NCBI RefSeq assembly: GCF_020885975.1
Contig: NZ_AP025183.1
Location: 1,364,001-1,428,000, forward strand
Direction of reading: 5' to 3'
Length of the DNA: 64,000 bases
Source: Flavobacterium ammonificans
GTDB lineage: Bacteria > Bacteroidota > Bacteroidia > Flavobacteriales > Flavobacteriaceae
Shown: piece by piece, positions 26,317-36,000 of the stretch
How the letters are laid out: the number at the start of each line of letters is the position of its first letter
Numbering within the stretch: position 1 is the stretch's first letter
Program-made: the position numbers and the translations under genes
Notes under the pieces: generated by a model
Database searches by the model: none
Told to the model about the DNA's origin: nothing
What the model saw: the letters and a program-made list of their open reading frames with translations, nothing else

Positions 26317-26350
26317 AGCTGATAACTGTTATGCTGATAGCTGATAACTG
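26317..26350. repeat. AGCTGATAACTG short direct repeats
   Basis: The 12-mer AGCTGATAACTG occurs at 26317-26328 and again at 26339-26350, with GCTGATA between (26333-26339). The array sits between the purB stop and its terminator, so it is in the purB 3' UTR. Similar words are common in gaps of Flavobacterium genomes (from memory). Confidence 0.6.
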
Positions 26351-26353
26351 AAT

Positions 26354-27700
26354 TTAAATTCCCACAAAGTTACTTGGTGTAATTTGCAATAATTCTGTTT
26401 TAATAGCCTCACTAACGTCTAAAGTAGCAATGAAACTATGAATCGATTCTTTTGTAATTGCTTCGTTGGTTCTTGTTAAACCTTTCAAGGCCTCATACGG
26501 ATTTGGATAGGCTTCACGACGTAAAATCGTTTGGATAGCCTCAGCTACAACCGCCCAGTTTTTCTCTAAATCTTCGTGGAATTTTGGTTCGTTAAGCAAT
26601 AATTTGTTCAATCCTTTTAAGGTAGCTTCAAAAGCAATAATAGTATGTCCCATGGGTACACCAATATTTCGTAAAACGGTACTGTCAGTCAAGTCACGTT
26701 GTAATCTTGAGATAGGTAATTTAGCAGATAAATGTTCGAATATAGCATTAGCAATGCCTAAATTTCCTTCTGAATTTTCAAAATCAATAGGATTTACTTT
26801 ATGTGGCATAGCCGAGGAACCAATTTCTCCTGCTTTGATTTTTTGCTTGAAATATTCCATAGATACATAAGTCCAGATATCGCGATCTAAGTCAATGATA
26901 ATGGTGTTGATTCGCTTTAAGGCATCAAAAAATGCTGCAAAGTGATCGTAATGTTCAATTTGTGTAGTTGGGAAGGAGTGGTGTAACCCTAAATTAGTCT
27001 CTACAAAAGTATTTCCAAATTGTTTCCAATCGATTTGTGGATAGGCTACGTGGTGGGCATTGTAATTTCCAGTGGCACCGCCAAATTTAGCTGCAAACGG
27101 AATATTGAATAACAAACGCATTTGCTCTTCCAAACGTTCTACAAAAACACCAATTTCTTTTCCTAAACGAGTAGGAGAAGCCGGTTGTCCGTGAGTACGA
27201 GCTAACAATGGAATGTCACGCCACTCGGTGCTTAATTCTTTTAATTTTGAAATTAATCCAATTAAAGAAGGTAGGTATACTTTTTCAAACGCTTCTTTGG
27301 TCGAAAGAGGAATTGCAGTGTTATTGATATCTTGAGAAGTCAACCCAAAGTGAATGAACTCTTTGTATTCAGACAAACCTAATTTTTCAAAGGCATCTTT
27401 GATGAAATATTCTACCGCTTTCACATCATGATTGGTCACTTTCTCTGTTTCTTTGATCCAAAGTGCATCTTCGGTAGAAAAGTTTTTGTAAATAGCACGC
27501 AAATTTTCGAATACATTTGGATTTACATTTTTAAGTTGAGGTAAAGGTACTTCACACAAAGCGATAAAGTATTCAACCTCAATTAAAACACGGTATTTAA
27601 TTAAAGCTTCTTCCGAGAAAAAAGGAGCTAAAGAAAGGGTTTTATTTCTGTATCTTCCATCAATAGGTGAGATGGCATTCAATTCGTTTAAAGTAGTCAT
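26354..27700 (-). CDS. purB: Adenylosuccinate lyase
   Basis: PurB acts twice in purine synthesis: it cleaves SAICAR to AICAR and adenylosuccinate to AMP, releasing fumarate each time. From the ATG at 27700 the protein has 448 residues. Near the N-terminus is LNAISPIDGRYRNKT; HDVKAVEYF follows, then the fumarase-superfamily signature GSSAMPHKVNP. A frame extends upstream to 27727, but that start lies inside the -7 box (27725-27732) and is rejected. It is transcribed divergently from the TrmH-type gene. Confidence 0.95.
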   Translation of the reverse strand: MTTLNELNAISPIDGRYRNKTLSLAPFFSEEALIKYRVLIEVEYFIALCEVPLPQLKNVNPNVFENLRAIYKNFSTEDALWIKETEKVTNHDVKAVEYFIKDAFEKLGLSEYKEFIHFGLTSQDINNTAIPLSTKEAFEKVYLPSLIGLISKLKELSTEWRDIPLLARTHGQPASPTRLGKEIGVFVERLEEQMRLLFNIPFAAKFGGATGNYNAHHVAYPQIDWKQFGNTFVETNLGLHHSFPTTQIEHYDHFAAFFDALKRINTIIIDLDRDIWTYVSMEYFKQKIKAGEIGSSAMPHKVNPIDFENSEGNLGIANAIFEHLSAKLPISRLQRDLTDSTVLRNIGVPMGHTIIAFEATLKGLNKLLLNEPKFHEDLEKNWAVVAEAIQTILRREAYPNPYEALKGLTRTNEAITKESIHSFIATLDVSEAIKTELLQITPSNFVGI

Positions 27701-27724
27701 TTTTGTGTTGTTTTTTCGAAAGTG

Positions 27725-27732
27725 CAAATATA
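27725..27732 (-). promoter_or_regulatory. -7 element of purB
   Basis: The minus strand reads TATATTTG, 24 bp before the chosen ATG (27700). It fixes the start choice, because the longer frame would begin within it. Confidence 0.7.
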
Positions 27733-27743
27733 AACCTTTTTAG

Positions 27744-27751
27744 TATTTTTG
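27744..27751 (+). promoter_or_regulatory. -7 element of the TrmH-type gene
   Basis: TATTTTTG matches TAnnTTTG and ends 18 bp before the ATG at 27770. The two divergent boxes are 11 bp apart, so their upstream elements must overlap each other. Confidence 0.65.
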
Positions 27752-27769
27752 CCTCCAAAAAATGAGACA

Positions 27770-28432
27770 ATGATTGATATCGATTACCTTAATTTTCTTG
27801 AAAATATTTTGACAGACAATCGAAAAGAGCGCTTTTTGAATGTCTTGAAAAATAGAACCAATCATTTTACAATAGCAGTGGAGGATGTTTTTCAAATGCA
27901 CAATACCAGTGCGGTAATGCGAAGCTGCGAAGTTTTTGGAATCCAAGAATTGAACGTAATCGAACAACGTTACGGAAAAAGTATCGACAAACAAATTGCA
28001 ATGGGTGCTCAAAAATGGGTAGACATCAATACTTATGAATCGCCTTCTGCTTGCGTTCACACTTTACGAAATAAAGGATACCAAATCATTGCGACTACAC
28101 CACACGAGAACGATTGTTTATTAGAAAATTTTGATATTTCGAAACCTAGCGCTTTGTTTTTCGGAACCGAAATCGACGGTTTGTCAGAAGAAATTATGCG
28201 CGAAGCCGATGGTTTTTTAAAGATTCCGATGGTCGGATTTACAGAGAGTTTGAATATCTCTGTATCGGCTGCGATTATCATTCAGAATTTGACCAACAGA
28301 CTACGTAATTCGGATATTAATTGGCAATTATCTGAAGACGAAATTTTGGAGAAACGATTGGCTTGGGCCAAAAATTCCATCAAAGACATCAAACGCATTG
28401 AACAACGTTATTTTGAGGAAAATCCAAGATAG
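27770..28432 (+). CDS. TrmH-family tRNA/rRNA 2'-O-methyltransferase
   Basis: From the ATG at 27770 the protein has 220 residues. It is a SPOUT-fold SAM enzyme with the three family motifs: NTSAVMRSCEVFG, LFFGTEIDGLSEE and PMVGFTESLNISVSAA. The N-terminal and C-terminal helices resemble tRNA (Gm18) methyltransferase TrmH, which is the best guess for function. A TTG at 27749 could extend the frame but lies inside the promoter box, so it is rejected. Confidence 0.85.
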   Translation: MIDIDYLNFLENILTDNRKERFLNVLKNRTNHFTIAVEDVFQMHNTSAVMRSCEVFGIQELNVIEQRYGKSIDKQIAMGAQKWVDINTYESPSACVHTLRNKGYQIIATTPHENDCLLENFDISKPSALFFGTEIDGLSEEIMREADGFLKIPMVGFTESLNISVSAAIIIQNLTNRLRNSDINWQLSEDEILEKRLAWAKNSIKDIKRIEQRYFEENPR

Positions 28433-28510
28433 ATTCTTAATTTGATGTTATTTTTTAATTAAATTTAGTCAGAAACTCTCTTTTTGAAAATAGTTGTCCA
28501 ATTTAAACCG

Positions 28511-28518
28511 TATTTTTG
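28511..28518 (+). promoter_or_regulatory. -7 element of the PafA-type gene
   Basis: TATTTTTG matches TAnnTTTG, 32 bp before the ATG at 28551. It also rules out the frame extension beginning at 28494. Confidence 0.65.
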
Positions 28519-28550
28519 GTAATATAATTTGTGTAATAAATTTATTAAGT

Positions 28551-30164
28551 ATGAAGAAATTAGTTTTGTTTTTAACTTTTAGTTTTGTTTTGAATGTTCA
28601 AGCGCAGCAGCGTCCTAAATTGGTAGTTGGAATTGTAGTGGACCAAATGAAAATGGAATATTTGTACCGTTTTTCAGACGACTTTTCTGCAAATGGATTC
28701 AAACGAATCATGAACGGAGGTTATACTTTTCACAATATGCATTACAATTATGCGCCAACCTATACTGCTCCAGGGCATGCGTCAATTTATACTGGGACAA
28801 CACCTTCAAGTCACGGTATTGTTGCGAATGAATGGTTTAATCGTGCCACTGGAAAAGAATTATATTGCACTGATGATGCATCTGTTACAACAATAGGAGG
28901 AGGGACGGATAAAGAGGGTGCTATGTCTCCAAGAAATTTATTGACCACAACAATTACAGATGAATTGCGAATGGCTACTAATTTTAGAGGGAAAGTCATC
29001 GGAATGAGCATAAAAGATCGTGGCGCTATTTTGCCTGCAGGTCATTTTGCTAATAATGCCTATTGGTATAGTAAAACTGGGGATTTTATTTCTAGTACAT
29101 TTTACGGCGCTAATTTACCAGATTGGGTTACTCAATTTAATAATGAAAAGCGTTATATGAACTACATTAATGGTGGTTGGAATTTATTAAAACCTATCGC
29201 TACTTATGATGAAAGTTTAGTAGATGATAATCCATACGAAGGAAAAATTGACAAGTCAAGCCAACCTATTTTTCCTTATAATTTAAAGAAAATATACGAT
29301 GAAAAAGGAGCCGATGTATTGCGTTCTACTCCTTTTGGGAATGATATCTTGGCGGATTTAGCAATTAAAGCTATTGAAAAAGAAAGTTTGGGTAAAGACA
29401 ATTTTACCGATTTTTTAGCCGTAAGTTTTTCTTCTACAGATTATGTAGGACATACTTTTGGACCTCGTTCTATGGAGTTGCAGGATACGTATTTACGATT
29501 AGATCAAACGCTTGAAAAAATGTTGGTTTACTTGGATCAGACAGTTGGGAAAGATAATTATTTGGTTTTTTTAACAGCGGACCATGCTGGTGCAGAAAAT
29601 TCTAATTATTTGAAAGATAATAAATACAACGTCAAAAATGTGCCATCAAGAGGAATTGAAAGTGCTTTAAGAAAATTTTCAGTTGCTACTTTTGGTACCG
29701 ATGTAGTGTTGAATTATTCTAATTTCAATTTGTATTTTGATAGAAACATATTGAAAGATAAGAGCTTAGAGTTAGTTAAAGTGAAACAAATTTTTAAAGA
29801 TTTCATAATGACTCAAGAGCATGTGAAAAGAGTTTATACCGAAGAAGAAATTTTAGCTTCGACTGGAGATGACTATTTTTTGAGTTTTATCGCTAAAGGC
29901 TATGATCCAAAACAAAATGGAGATCTAGTTCTTTTAGATAAAGCAGGTTATATGCAGTACATTGAAACTGGAACAACTCATGGTTCGCCGAATAGTTACG
30001 ATACTCATGTACCCATGCTTTTTTATGGTTGGCACGTGCCAAAAGGGAATTCGTATTCTAAAAAACAGATTACCCAAATTGCACCTACGCTTTCTCAAAT
30101 GTTGAAAATCCCATTTCCTAATGGAACGGATTCAGAAGTTTTAGAAGAATTGTTGGGAAAATAA
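28551..30164 (+). CDS. pafA: PafA-type alkaline phosphatase
   Basis: From the ATG at 28551 the protein has 537 residues, with a signal peptide (about 1-18, ending VQAQ), so it is periplasmic or secreted. It belongs to the alkaline phosphatase superfamily. The residues T72 (YTAPGH), N93, K155 and R157 (SIKDRGAI) correspond, at a constant offset of 7, to T79, N100, K162 and R164 of Elizabethkingia PafA, the phosphate-irrepressible monoesterase. D31, the TADHAGAE segment and GTTHGSPNSYDTHVP supply the zinc ligands. It should release phosphate from organic monoesters. No Pho box is evident. It ends at a strong terminator shared with lysA. Confidence 0.88.
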   Translation: MKKLVLFLTFSFVLNVQAQQRPKLVVGIVVDQMKMEYLYRFSDDFSANGFKRIMNGGYTFHNMHYNYAPTYTAPGHASIYTGTTPSSHGIVANEWFNRATGKELYCTDDASVTTIGGGTDKEGAMSPRNLLTTTITDELRMATNFRGKVIGMSIKDRGAILPAGHFANNAYWYSKTGDFISSTFYGANLPDWVTQFNNEKRYMNYINGGWNLLKPIATYDESLVDDNPYEGKIDKSSQPIFPYNLKKIYDEKGADVLRSTPFGNDILADLAIKAIEKESLGKDNFTDFLAVSFSSTDYVGHTFGPRSMELQDTYLRLDQTLEKMLVYLDQTVGKDNYLVFLTADHAGAENSNYLKDNKYNVKNVPSRGIESALRKFSVATFGTDVVLNYSNFNLYFDRNILKDKSLELVKVKQIFKDFIMTQEHVKRVYTEEEILASTGDDYFLSFIAKGYDPKQNGDLVLLDKAGYMQYIETGTTHGSPNSYDTHVPMLFYGWHVPKGNSYSKKQITQIAPTLSQMLKIPFPNGTDSEVLEELLGK

Positions 30165-30183
30165 AAGAAAAACAGTCTTGAAC

Positions 30184-30218
30184 AAAAAATCCCGTTCTAG
30201 TTCAGAACGGGATTTTTT
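30184..30218. terminator. Bidirectional terminator (pafA / lysA)
   Basis: A 15-bp perfect stem (30184-30198 with 30204-30218) has loop AGTTC and A/T flanks on both sides, between convergent genes. Confidence 0.9.
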
Positions 30219-30220
30219 TA

Positions 30221-31438
30221 TTAAACAGTTGCAGCGACTGGCAACGGTATTTGATTGCGTAATAAATCTTCAAAGGTTTCTTTCGCTCGAATTAAATGTC
30301 CTTCACCATTCATCCATAAAACCTCTGCGGGTTTGTATCTTGAATTATAATTCGATGACATGGAGAAACAATAAGCTCCTGCGTTTTTGAAACAAAGAAT
30401 ATCTCCTTCATTGATTTCGGCGATTCTTCTGTTATTGGCAAATGTATCTGTTTCACAGATATAACCGACAACAGAGTAGAAACGCTCTTTGCCTTTTGGA
30501 TTAGAAATATTCTCGATGTGGTGCTGTGATCCATACAACATTGGACGAATCAAATGGTTGAATCCACTATCAACTCCTGCAAAAATAGTAGAGGTAGTTT
30601 GTTTTACTACGTTTACTTTAGCTAAGAAATAGCCTGCTTCACTTACTAGAAATTTTCCAGGTTCAAAGATTAATGTTAAATCTTTACCATACTCTACACA
30701 GAAATCATTGAATCGTTTGGATAATTTTTTACCTAATTCTTCAATGTCTGTTTCAATATCGTCTTTCTTGTAAGGTACTTTGAAACCGCTACCAAAATCT
30801 AAGAATTCTAATTTTTTGAAATTTTTAGCTACATCAAATAAGATTTCAGCTGCATACAAAAACACCTCGATATCTAAAATATCAGATCCAGTATGCATAT
30901 GAACGCCAACAATATTCATCTTTGTATTCTCTACAATCCGAATTAAGTGTGGCAATTGATGAATTGAAATTCCAAATTTACTATCAATATGCCCTACAGA
31001 AATATTCGTGTTGCCACCTGCCATTACGTGAGGATTGATACGAATACAAACTGGAGTTTCTGGATATTTTGTTCCAAATTGTTCCAAAATGGACAAGTTG
31101 TCAATGTTGATTTGGACTCCCATTGCTGCCACTTCTTCAATTTCTTCTAATGAAACACCATTTGGGGTAAAGAATATTTTTTCAGGTGAATAACCTGCAT
31201 GTAATCCCAATAATACTTCTTGAATAGAAACCGTATCTAATCCGGCTCCTTTATCTCTCAATAATTGAAGAATTGCAACATTTGACAAAGCTTTCATAGC
31301 ATAGTTAATACGAAGTGTATCAACTTTGGAAAACGCTTTAGTCAATCTGTTGTACTGTGATTCTATCTTTTCGGCATCATAAACATATAAGGGGCTACCA
31401 AATTGCTCTGCTAATTGTAATAAGTCTTTTCCTTGCAT
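30221..31438 (-). CDS. lysA: Diaminopimelate decarboxylase
   Basis: LysA decarboxylates meso-diaminopimelate to lysine using PLP. From the ATG at 31438 the protein has 405 residues. PLP-lysine K49 lies in YAMKALSN; HMHTGSD and FGSGFKVPY follow, then VGYICETDTF with the catalytic cysteine at the dimer interface. A longer frame opens at 31486, but a TAAATTTG box at 31456-31463 lies downstream of that start and 17 bp before the chosen ATG, which favours the shorter form. The last codons run directly up to the terminator shared with pafA. Confidence 0.93.
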   Translation of the reverse strand: MQGKDLLQLAEQFGSPLYVYDAEKIESQYNRLTKAFSKVDTLRINYAMKALSNVAILQLLRDKGAGLDTVSIQEVLLGLHAGYSPEKIFFTPNGVSLEEIEEVAAMGVQINIDNLSILEQFGTKYPETPVCIRINPHVMAGGNTNISVGHIDSKFGISIHQLPHLIRIVENTKMNIVGVHMHTGSDILDIEVFLYAAEILFDVAKNFKKLEFLDFGSGFKVPYKKDDIETDIEELGKKLSKRFNDFCVEYGKDLTLIFEPGKFLVSEAGYFLAKVNVVKQTTSTIFAGVDSGFNHLIRPMLYGSQHHIENISNPKGKERFYSVVGYICETDTFANNRRIAEINEGDILCFKNAGAYCFSMSSNYNSRYKPAEVLWMNGEGHLIRAKETFEDLLRNQIPLPVAATV

Positions 31439-31455
31439 TGGATATAAATTTTGTA

Positions 31456-31463
31456 CAAATTTA
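31456..31463 (-). promoter_or_regulatory. -7 element of lysA
   Basis: The minus strand reads TAAATTTG, a TAnnTTTG match, 17 bp before the ATG at 31438. Confidence 0.55.
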
Positions 31464-31552
31464 GAGTACTTATTTTCTTCATACAAGTAAATTAAGATTG
31501 TTTAACAAAATATAACAAAATGTTTAATTTACAACATTAAGTCCTTTTTTTA

Positions 31553-31585
31553 CAAAAAAAATCCCTTGAAATGAATCAAGGGATT
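31553..31585 (-). terminator. gltBD terminator
   Basis: AATCCCTTGA (31560-31569) pairs with TCAAGGGATT (31576-31585) around a 6-nt loop. A run of As (31553-31561) supplies the U-tract on the minus strand. It ends the gltB-gltD transcript. Confidence 0.85.
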
Positions 31586-31611
31586 ATCGGAGAGTTGTGT
31601 TGTTGGTTTAG

Positions 31612-33066
31612 TTATAGTGTTGGTAAATCTCCGTTTCCTTTTGTAGGTAAGTTGGTTGAACCCATTAAGAACAAATCTACTTCTCTTGCAGCTTCTCGCC
31701 CTTCAGAGATAGCCCAAACAATTAATGATTGTCCTCTTCTCATATCACCCGCAGTGAAAATGTGAGGTACATTAGTTTTGTAGTTGGTAGCTTTATAGTT
31801 CGTTCTTAAATCAGTTTCAATGCCTAATTGCTCGCTCAATGTTTTTTCAGGACCAGTAAATCCTAGTGCTAATAAGGCTAAATCGCAAGGCCAGATTTTT
31901 TCTGAACCTTCTTTTTCAATTAACTCAGGGCGTTGTCCTGGAACAATTTTCCATTCTACTTCCACTGTTTTTAAAGCAGTTAATTCGCCTTTATCATTGG
32001 TAATAAATTCTTTGGTGTTAATCAACCAGTTTCTGTTACAACCTTCTTCATGAGAAGATGATGTTTTTAATTGTAACGGCCAGTAAGGCCAAGGAGTAGA
32101 TTCGCTTCTTCCCACTGGTGGTTTTGGCATAATCTCAAAGTTAGTTACTGATTTAGCTCCTTGTCTGTTAGAAGTACCCACACAGTCAGAACCTGTATCT
32201 CCACCACCAATAACGATTACATCTTTACCAGTAGCTACAATTTGGTCTTGAATTGATTCTCCCATTACCACTTTAGTTTGTTGAGTTAAGAAGGTCATTG
32301 CTTGAACGACTCCTTTAGCATCAGCTCCTTTGGTCGGTAATCCTCTTCTTTCAGTAGCTCCACCACAAAGTACAACAGAATCAAACGCATTCAAATCTTC
32401 AACGCTGAAGTTTACACCTACGTGAACATTTGTTTTGAAAGTAATACCTTCTGCTTCTAAAATAGCAACACGTCTGTCAATGATTGCTTTTTCTAATTTG
32501 AAATTAGGAATTCCGTAACGCAATAAACCTCCAATAGCATTGTCTCTTTCAAAAACGGTTACGGTATGACCCGCACGGTTCAATTGTTGTGCTGCAGCCA
32601 AACCTGCTGGTCCAGAACCTACAACTGCAACTGTTTTACCAGTACGTTGTGTAGGAATTTGTGGTTTGATCCAACCTTCAGCGAAGCCTCTTTCGACAAT
32701 ATTTTTCTCAATATTTTCAATAGCAACTGGTTCTTTGATAAGGCCTAATACACATGATTTTTCACAAGGTGCAGGGCATAATCTTCCAGTAAATTCAGGG
32801 AAGTTATTAGTTGATTGCAAGATAGCTAAAGCACTTTCCCATTCTTCTTGGTGCACCATGTCGTTAAAATCAGGAATTAAATTTCCTAACGGACAGGAAC
32901 TGTGACAGAACGGAATGCCGCAATCCATACATCTTGAACCTTGTTCTTTTATTTTTTCTTTCGATAACGGAACTGTAAATTCGTTGTAATTAGAAACACG
33001 TTCTGCTACAGCGATATTACTTTCGTCCGCTCTACTGTATTCTTTAAATCCACCTATCTTTCCCAT
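31612..33066 (-). CDS. gltD: Glutamate synthase small subunit
   Basis: GltD takes electrons from NADPH and passes them through FAD and 4Fe-4S clusters to GltB. In 484 residues it has N-terminal cluster cysteines (RCMDCGIPFCHSSCPLGN and CPAPCEKSCVLG). The first dinucleotide fold is VAVVGSGPAGLAAAQQLNRAGH and the second is VIVIGGGDTGSDCVGTS. The C-terminal HIFTAGDMRRGQSLIVWAI binds the FAD. It lies 2 bp after gltB and closes the operon. Confidence 0.96.
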   Translation of the reverse strand: MGKIGGFKEYSRADESNIAVAERVSNYNEFTVPLSKEKIKEQGSRCMDCGIPFCHSSCPLGNLIPDFNDMVHQEEWESALAILQSTNNFPEFTGRLCPAPCEKSCVLGLIKEPVAIENIEKNIVERGFAEGWIKPQIPTQRTGKTVAVVGSGPAGLAAAQQLNRAGHTVTVFERDNAIGGLLRYGIPNFKLEKAIIDRRVAILEAEGITFKTNVHVGVNFSVEDLNAFDSVVLCGGATERRGLPTKGADAKGVVQAMTFLTQQTKVVMGESIQDQIVATGKDVIVIGGGDTGSDCVGTSNRQGAKSVTNFEIMPKPPVGRSESTPWPYWPLQLKTSSSHEEGCNRNWLINTKEFITNDKGELTALKTVEVEWKIVPGQRPELIEKEGSEKIWPCDLALLALGFTGPEKTLSEQLGIETDLRTNYKATNYKTNVPHIFTAGDMRRGQSLIVWAISEGREAAREVDLFLMGSTNLPTKGNGDLPTL

Positions 33067-33068
33067 GA

Positions 33069-36000
33069 CTATTGCGCTATTAATTCTTCCACTTTATTTT
33101 CTTCTGCCAATCTTTGTAATGCTTTTTTGTAATCTGTTGGCATCACTTTGATAAAGTGTTTTTGTTGATTCTCCCAATCCGCTAAAATTCGTTTTGCTAA
33201 TGGGCTATTGGTATACATAGAATGATTTTTAATCAAACGTCTCAATTTTGTAATATCTTCTGCTTCGTTTTCTTCGAAAGCGACCATTTCCATATTACAA
33301 ACGGTTGCATCGAATTTTCTTTCAGGGTCGTATATGTAAGCAATACCACCACTCATACCCGCTGCAAAGTTTCTACCTGTTTTGCCTAAAATGACTACGT
33401 TTCCACCCGTCATGTATTCACAACCGTGATCTCCAATTCCTTCTACAACTGCTGTTGCACCCGAATTACGAACCGCAAAACGTTCTCCTGCCATACCGTT
33501 GATGTAGGCTTCACCTGTAATCGCACCGTAAAGGGCAACGTTACCAATGATGATGTTTTCTTCTGGTTTGAAAGTTGCTGTTGGTGGCACTTTGATAATT
33601 AATTTACCACCAGAAAGTCCTTTTCCTAAGTAATCATTACAGTTACCGTGGATTTTGAATGACAATCCATTCGTAGCAAAAGCTCCAAAACTTTGTCCTG
33701 CAGAACCTGTAAAGTCTACTAAGATCGTATCGTCTGGAAGGCCTTGTGCACCGTATATTTTAGAAATTTCGTTACTTAAAATTGCACCAACTGAACGATC
33801 CGTATTTTTGATATTGAAAGTAACTCTTGTTTTTTCTTTTCTATAAATAGAAGGAATAGCAGCTTTGATAATATCAAAATCCAATACGTTTTCTAGAGCG
33901 TGATCTTGGGTTGTAGTATTGTGATTTGGAACTACACTCGCTTTTTCTGGTTTGTAAAGAATAGTTGATAAATCCAAACCATTGGCTTTGTAATGATCAA
34001 TTGCTTTATTTACATTTAATTTTTGTGATTGACCTACCATTTCTTTCAAGGTTCTAAATCCTAATTGCGCCATAATTTGTCGTAACTCTTCAGCAATGAA
34101 ATACATGAAGTTAATGACATGTTCTGGAGTTCCTTTGAAATTCTTTCTCAATTCTGGATCCTGTGTAGCGATTCCAACCGGACACGTATTTAAGTGACAA
34201 GCTCTCATCATGATACAACCTGAAGCTACTAAGGGAGCGGTTGCAAATCCGAATTCTTCAGCTCCTAATAAAGCAGCAATAGCAACGTCACGACCAGTTT
34301 TTAATTGTCCGTCACACTCTAAAACGACACGACTTCTTAAGTCATTTAGAATCAAAGTTTGTTGTGCTTCGGCTAATCCTAATTCCCATGGAATACCGGT
34401 ATGTTGTAATGAAGTCAATGGTGCAGCACCTGTTCCTCCATCGTATCCTGAAATTAAGATGACGTCAGCTTTTGCTTTGGCAACACCCGCAGCAATTGTT
34501 CCAACACCAACTTCAGAAACTAATTTTACGTTTACACGTGCTTCACGGTTGGCATTTTTCAAATCAAAGATCAATTGTGATAAATCTTCAATTGAGTAAA
34601 TATCGTGGTGTGGAGGAGGTGAAATTAATCCAACATAAGGTGTTGAATTTCTTGTTTCTGCAATCCAAGGCACTACTTTTTCTCCAGGGAGTTGACCACC
34701 TTCTCCAGGTTTTGCTCCTTGAGCCATTTTAATTTGGATTTCTTTGGCGTTTGTCAAATAATTAATTGATACCCCAAAACGACCTGATGCAACTTGTTTG
34801 ATGGCACTATTTCTTGAGTCACCGTTTAATTCTTTTTGGAAACGTTTTGGATCTTCACCACCTTCTCCAGAATTACTTTTTCCACCAATTCGATTCATGG
34901 CAATGGCTAAATTCTCGTGTGCTTCCGAACTGATCGATCCATAGGACATGGCACCGGTTTTGAATTTTTTAACGATTTCTGTCCAAGGTTCTACTTCGTC
35001 AATAGAAATAGGGTCTAAATTATTGAATTCAAATAATCCTCTAATTGTCATCAAGTTTTGACTTTGATTATTAACCATATCAGAATATTGTTGGTAGGCT
35101 TCAGGGCTGTTCAAACGAACCGCTTGCTGCAATTTAGCAATAGTGGTAGGATTGAACATATGCTTTTCACCTGATCTTCTCCATCTGTAAATACCACCGA
35201 TTTCTAAAGGTAATAAGTTGGCAATTTTAGAATTAGGAAACGCTTTTTGATGTCTTTTCTTGATTTCTTTTTCAACTTCCATTAATCCAATACCTTCAAT
35301 TCGTGAAGGAGTGAAAGGGAAATATTTAGTACTAAACGTTTTGTTTAAGCCTAGAATTTCAAAAATTTGTGCAGCTCTGTAGGAATGTAAGGTAGAAATA
35401 CCAATTTTATTCATAATCTTAACAATTCCTTTTGCGATGGCTTTGTTATAATTTGAAATAGCATAATCTGCTTTAACTCCTGTTATATGACCTTCATTTA
35501 CTTGGTCATGAATAATCTCATTCACCATATAAGGGTTGATGGCGCTGGCACCGTATCCAAATAATAAAGCAAAATGGTGGGGTTCACGTGGTTCTGCCGA
35601 TTCAATAATAATGCCGAATTTAGAACGTACTCCTAATTTGTTTAAAGTGTGGTGTATGTATGAACAAGCCAATAACATCGGTATTGGAGCAAGTTTTTCG
35701 GTAACACCTCTATCGGAGAGAATAACTATATTACAGCCTTCAGCTACTGCTTTGAATGTAGCCTGGACACATTTTTCCAAAGAACGTTCTAATCCATTAA
35801 CTCCTTTTTCTATTTTGTATAATGTAGAAATAGTAACAGATTTGAAATCAGAATGTTCAATATTTCGTAATTTATCTAAATCTTCATTAGAAATAACTGG
35901 ATTTTGAATTTTTATTTTTTTACTGTGTTTAGCACTAATGTCAAAAATATTGTAGTCACCGCCAATAGCTAAACTGATATCTGTAATAATCTCTTCACGG

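Noticed and set aside
28494..28550. N-terminal extension of the PafA-type protein
   Set aside because: The -7 box at 28511-28518 lies inside it, and a normal signal peptide begins at the ATG at 28551.
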